This document shows, one piece after another, positions 61,957-64,000 of a stretch of 64,000 nucleotides of DNA. The notes under the pieces were generated by a model. That model had not been told where the DNA came from. It searched no databases and saw only the letters and a program-made list of their open reading frames with translations. Position 1 is the first letter of the stretch. The number at the start of each line of letters is the position of its first letter. The position numbers were made by a program, and so were the translations under genes. The stretch is taken from positions 1,212,001 through 1,276,000 of the forward strand of contig OY282442.1 of NCBI GenBank assembly GCA_958296115.1, given 5' to 3'. This stretch comes from an uncultured Dehalococcoidia bacterium (GTDB lineage Bacteria; Chloroflexota; Dehalococcoidia; Lucifugimonadales; CAJWER01).

Positions 61957-61968
61957 TGCCGCGTTGGG

Positions 61969-61974
61969 TATAAT
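61969..61974 (+). promoter_or_regulatory. Consensus -10 box upstream of the coiled-coil gene
   Basis: Perfect TATAAT preceded by GGG. A -35 element would fall in the leuA terminator hairpin and is not recognisable. The start codon is 26 bases downstream with AGGAGG between them. Confidence 0.5.
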
Positions 61975-61999
61975 GGTCTGCGGCGACAGGAGGACGCGC

Positions 62000-62911
62000 G
62001 TGGTCGTAGCAGTTGAACCCCCCGGCACTGAGAGCCTGGTAGCCCGCATCATCGAGGAGCTGGAAGCCCAGCCCGAGGCGAGGGCGCAGTTGCTGCGCGC
62101 GCTCCTAACGGACGAGTTCTTGATGCTGCCCGCCAAGATCGACCAGGCGCTGGAGGACATCGCCAGCCTGAAGGAAGACGTCACCGGTCTCAAGGACGCC
62201 CAGGTGGAGACCAACCAGAGGCTTGGCGAAGTGGAAAGCAAGGTTGGCAGCCTGAAAGAGGAGACCAACCGGCGACTTGGCAGCCTCGAAGAAGCTCAGG
62301 TGGAGACCAACCAGAGGCTTGGCAGCCTCGAAGACGCTCAGGTGGAGACCAACCAGAGGCTTGGCAGCCTCGAAGACGCTCAGGTGGAGACCAACCGACG
62401 GCTTGGCAACCTCGAAGACGCTCAGGTGGAGACCAACCGACGGCTTGATAGGCTGCAAGGCGAGGTCAGTGGCCTGGTCGGCGACCGAATGGAGTCGCAT
62501 ATCGCGAGGAACATCTATTCCATCATATCTCAGCCGTTGGGACTGTCTCATGCCAATGTCTATAAGAGAATTACCCAGGACACAACCAGGGACCTTCTCG
62601 ACCCGCTGGAAAATGCCTTGGATGAGGGGCTAATAGACAAACGCCAGTACGACCGGATATTGAATACGGACATTGTGTTCACTGCCCGCCGCCGCGGAGG
62701 TTCCGTCGAGCGGGTGTGGTGCGCTGTGGAGATATCGAACACAGTGGGCGCTAACGACGTGAGCCGCGCTCAGGAAAGCGCCGACGCGCTCTCCTCAGTC
62801 GTCGACAACGAGATCCTCGCCATCGCCGCAGGCCCATACATCACCGACGAGGCACAGTCGTTGACACAGAGCTGCGGCGTCGAATTCGTGCGAACGCCGA
62901 GCCTCGATTAG
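62000..62911 (+). CDS. Coiled-coil protein with 14-residue repeats and nuclease-like C-terminus
   Basis: 303-residue protein from a GTG (62000) after AGGAGGA. Residues 65-155 are coiled coil, including a run of four to five near-identical 14-residue units of the form [14 protein letters not shown]. The C-terminal domain (about 155-303) includes [16 protein letters not shown], then [16 protein letters not shown] and [17 protein letters not shown], resembling restriction-like domains of coiled-coil DUF-type proteins (Glu in VEISN, no clear ExK). The repeats are also identical at DNA level in places. It sits between leuA and leuC, 20 bases before leuC, and may be a recent insertion. The function is unknown. 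Confidence 0.72.
   Translation: MVVAVEPPGTESLVARIIEELEAQPEARAQLLRALLTDEFLMLPAKIDQALEDIASLKEDVTGLKDAQVETNQRLGEVESKVGSLKEETNRRLGSLEEAQVETNQRLGSLEDAQVETNQRLGSLEDAQVETNRRLGNLEDAQVETNRRLDRLQGEVSGLVGDRMESHIARNIYSIISQPLGLSHANVYKRITQDTTRDLLDPLENALDEGLIDKRQYDRILNTDIVFTARRRGGSVERVWCAVEISNTVGANDVSRAQESADALSSVVDNEILAIAAGPYITDEAQSLTQSCGVEFVRTPSLD
62250..62460 (+). repeat. Tandem 42-bp coding repeats in the coiled-coil gene
   Basis: Four to five consecutive 42-base units encode [14 protein letters not shown] and close variants. Units at about 62280-62410 are almost identical at DNA level, which points to recent expansion by slippage or unequal recombination; each unit equals two heptads. Confidence 0.85.
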
Positions 62912-62931
62912 CCAGCAGGAGAGAACTGACG

Positions 62932-64000
62932 ATGACCGCCAGGACCATGTTCGAGAAGATATGGGACTCCCGCGTCGTCCACGAAGCGCCCGGCGAGCCC
63001 GCCGTGTTGTACGTGGACCTCCACCTCGTCCACGAGGTCACGTCCCCGCAGGCGTTCGACGGCCTGCGGCTGGCCGGGCGTCGGGTGCGGCGCACAGACC
63101 TCACCATCGCCACTGCCGACCACAACACCCCGACGTGGGACCGCTCGCTCCCCATCACCGACGAGATAGCCAGAAAACAGCTGGACGCGCTCTCCGCGAA
63201 CTGCGCCGAGTTCGGCATCGAGCTGTACGACATCAACAGCCCCGGCCAGGGAATCGTCCACGTCATCGCGCCTGAACAGGGGTTCACCCAGCCCGGCATG
63301 ACCATCGTGTGCGGCGACAGCCACACCTCGACCCACGGCGCGTTCGGGGCATTCGCGCTTGGAATCGGCACGTCCGAGGTCGAGCACGTGCTGGCTACCC
63401 AGACCCTCCGACAGAGCAAGCCCATGACGATGCAGATCGACGTCGACGGCCCGTTGCCCTACGGCGTCACCGCAAAGGACCTCATCCTCGCCGTCATCGG
63501 GCGCATCGGGGTCGCGGGAGCCGCCGGCCACGTCATCGAATACACCGGCGAGGCGGTCCGCTCCCTCTCGATAGAAGGCCGCATGACAGTCTGCAACATG
63601 TCCATAGAGGGCGGCGGTCGCGCGGGCATGGTCGCCCCGGACGACACCACGTTCGAGTACATCCGCGGCAAGCCGAGAGCGCCCCAAGGCGAGGCGTTCG
63701 AGGCCGCCGTCGAGCGTTGGCGCAAACTCGCCACGGACCCCGGCGCGGAGTTCCACAAGACAGTCGAGATGCCGGCCAGCGAGCTCGCCCCCATGGTATC
63801 GTGGGGCGCCAACCCCGGCATGGTCGCGCCAGTAACAGGCCGCGTGCCCGACCCGACCTCGTTCGACGACACCGGCGACCGCGAATCCGCCGAGCGCGCC
63901 CTCGAATACATGGACCTGGAACCCCACACCCCCATACAGAACATCCACATAGACCGCGTATTCCTAGGCTCATGCACCAACGCCAGGATAGAGGACCTGA
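62932..64000 (+). CDS. leuC: 3-isopropylmalate dehydratase large subunit (3' end cut off)
   Basis: Aconitase-fold [4Fe-4S] enzyme of the leucine pathway, with LeuD converting 2- to 3-isopropylmalate. 356 codons lie in the window. Diagnostic segments are [50 protein letters not shown] with the first cluster-binding region, and [13 protein letters not shown] at the right edge, where the first cluster Cys lies in GSCTN. The two C-terminal Cys and LeuD are outside the window. The ribosome site GGAGAG precedes the ATG. Confidence 0.96.
   Translation, partial: MTARTMFEKIWDSRVVHEAPGEPAVLYVDLHLVHEVTSPQAFDGLRLAGRRVRRTDLTIATADHNTPTWDRSLPITDEIARKQLDALSANCAEFGIELYDINSPGQGIVHVIAPEQGFTQPGMTIVCGDSHTSTHGAFGAFALGIGTSEVEHVLATQTLRQSKPMTMQIDVDGPLPYGVTAKDLILAVIGRIGVAGAAGHVIEYTGEAVRSLSIEGRMTVCNMSIEGGGRAGMVAPDDTTFEYIRGKPRAPQGEAFEAAVERWRKLATDPGAEFHKTVEMPASELAPMVSWGANPGMVAPVTGRVPDPTSFDDTGDRESAERALEYMDLEPHTPIQNIHIDRVFLGSCTNARIEDL

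Noticed and set aside
60590-62911. Apparent 773-codon frame joining leuA and the coiled-coil gene
   Set aside because: The first 470 codons are an out-of-frame reading of leuA; the coiled-coil gene has its own ribosome site and GTG start.

Overview
The window is a high-GC, gene-dense bacterial chromosome segment. It best fits the Chloroflexota, probably Dehalococcoidia/SAR202-like, though this is inferred from gene content and not proven. The supporting signs are F420-linked enzymes (an LLM-class oxidoreductase and an NpdG-like F420:NADP reductase), a threonyl-tRNA synthetase without a TGS domain, a split glycine decarboxylase (GcvPA/GcvPB), a leucine T-box in front of ilvBNC, and a 5-4-5 palindromic LexA-type operator.

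Layout. 1-2.0 kb: competence genes comEC (cut by the window edge) and comEA. 2.1-2.8 kb: non-coding repeat element, copy A. 2.9-6.9 kb: minus-strand operon of cupredoxin lipoprotein, YbaK-like deacylase, TIM-barrel isomerase, SDR dehydrogenase and membrane protein. 7.1-11.6 kb: peptide-type ABC importer (binding lipoprotein plus two permeases, no ATPases here). 11.8-13.5 kb: tRNA-Pro(CGG) followed by decayed accessory DNA (Doc remnant, 23-bp tandem repeats, frameshifted DUF4143-type ATPase). 13.6-19.0 kb: F420-type oxidoreductase and gcvT-gcvH-gcvPA-gcvPB. 19.1-23.3 kb: accessory block (two DUF4268-like nuclease-fold paralogues, unknown genes, DUF1501 protein, Clp-fold serine protease). 23.4-27.0 kb: heterodimeric ABC exporter. 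27.1-34 kb: lexA, Eis-like acetyltransferase, thrS with a terminator in its leader, AsnC-type ligand-binding protein, plsY, pyrG. 34-37.4 kb: second ABC exporter pair. 37.5-42.8 kb: FAH-family enzyme and a proVWX-like betaine importer whose binding protein carries ten 17-residue repeats. 42.9-49.2 kb: alpha/alpha-toroid protein, NYN nuclease, repeat element copy B, YqeY-like protein, purQ, two half-size EamA transporters, and a DNA methyltransferase fused to an HNH nuclease domain. 49.4-55.2 kb: purL, deacetylase-like protein, HExxH protease, NpdG. 55.2-64 kb: branched-chain amino-acid locus (T-box, ilvB, ilvN, ilvC, leuA, leuC) interrupted by a cassette of four small genes and by a coiled-coil repeat gene.

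How the genes work together. The gcv genes form the glycine cleavage complex; only its dihydrolipoamide dehydrogenase is missing. IlvBN and IlvC make the branched-chain precursors and LeuA/LeuC begin the leucine branch. The T-box reads a leucine CUC specifier, so the ilv genes should respond to uncharged tRNA-Leu. PurQ and PurL together with an unseen PurS would form FGAM synthase. LexA appears to repress itself through an operator at its own start site.

The least explained items are a duplicated, apparently structured non-coding element of about 0.55 kb with a compensatory base-pair change, the repeat stalk on the betaine-binding protein, the paired live/dead nuclease-fold proteins, and the small-gene cassette between ilvC and leuA.
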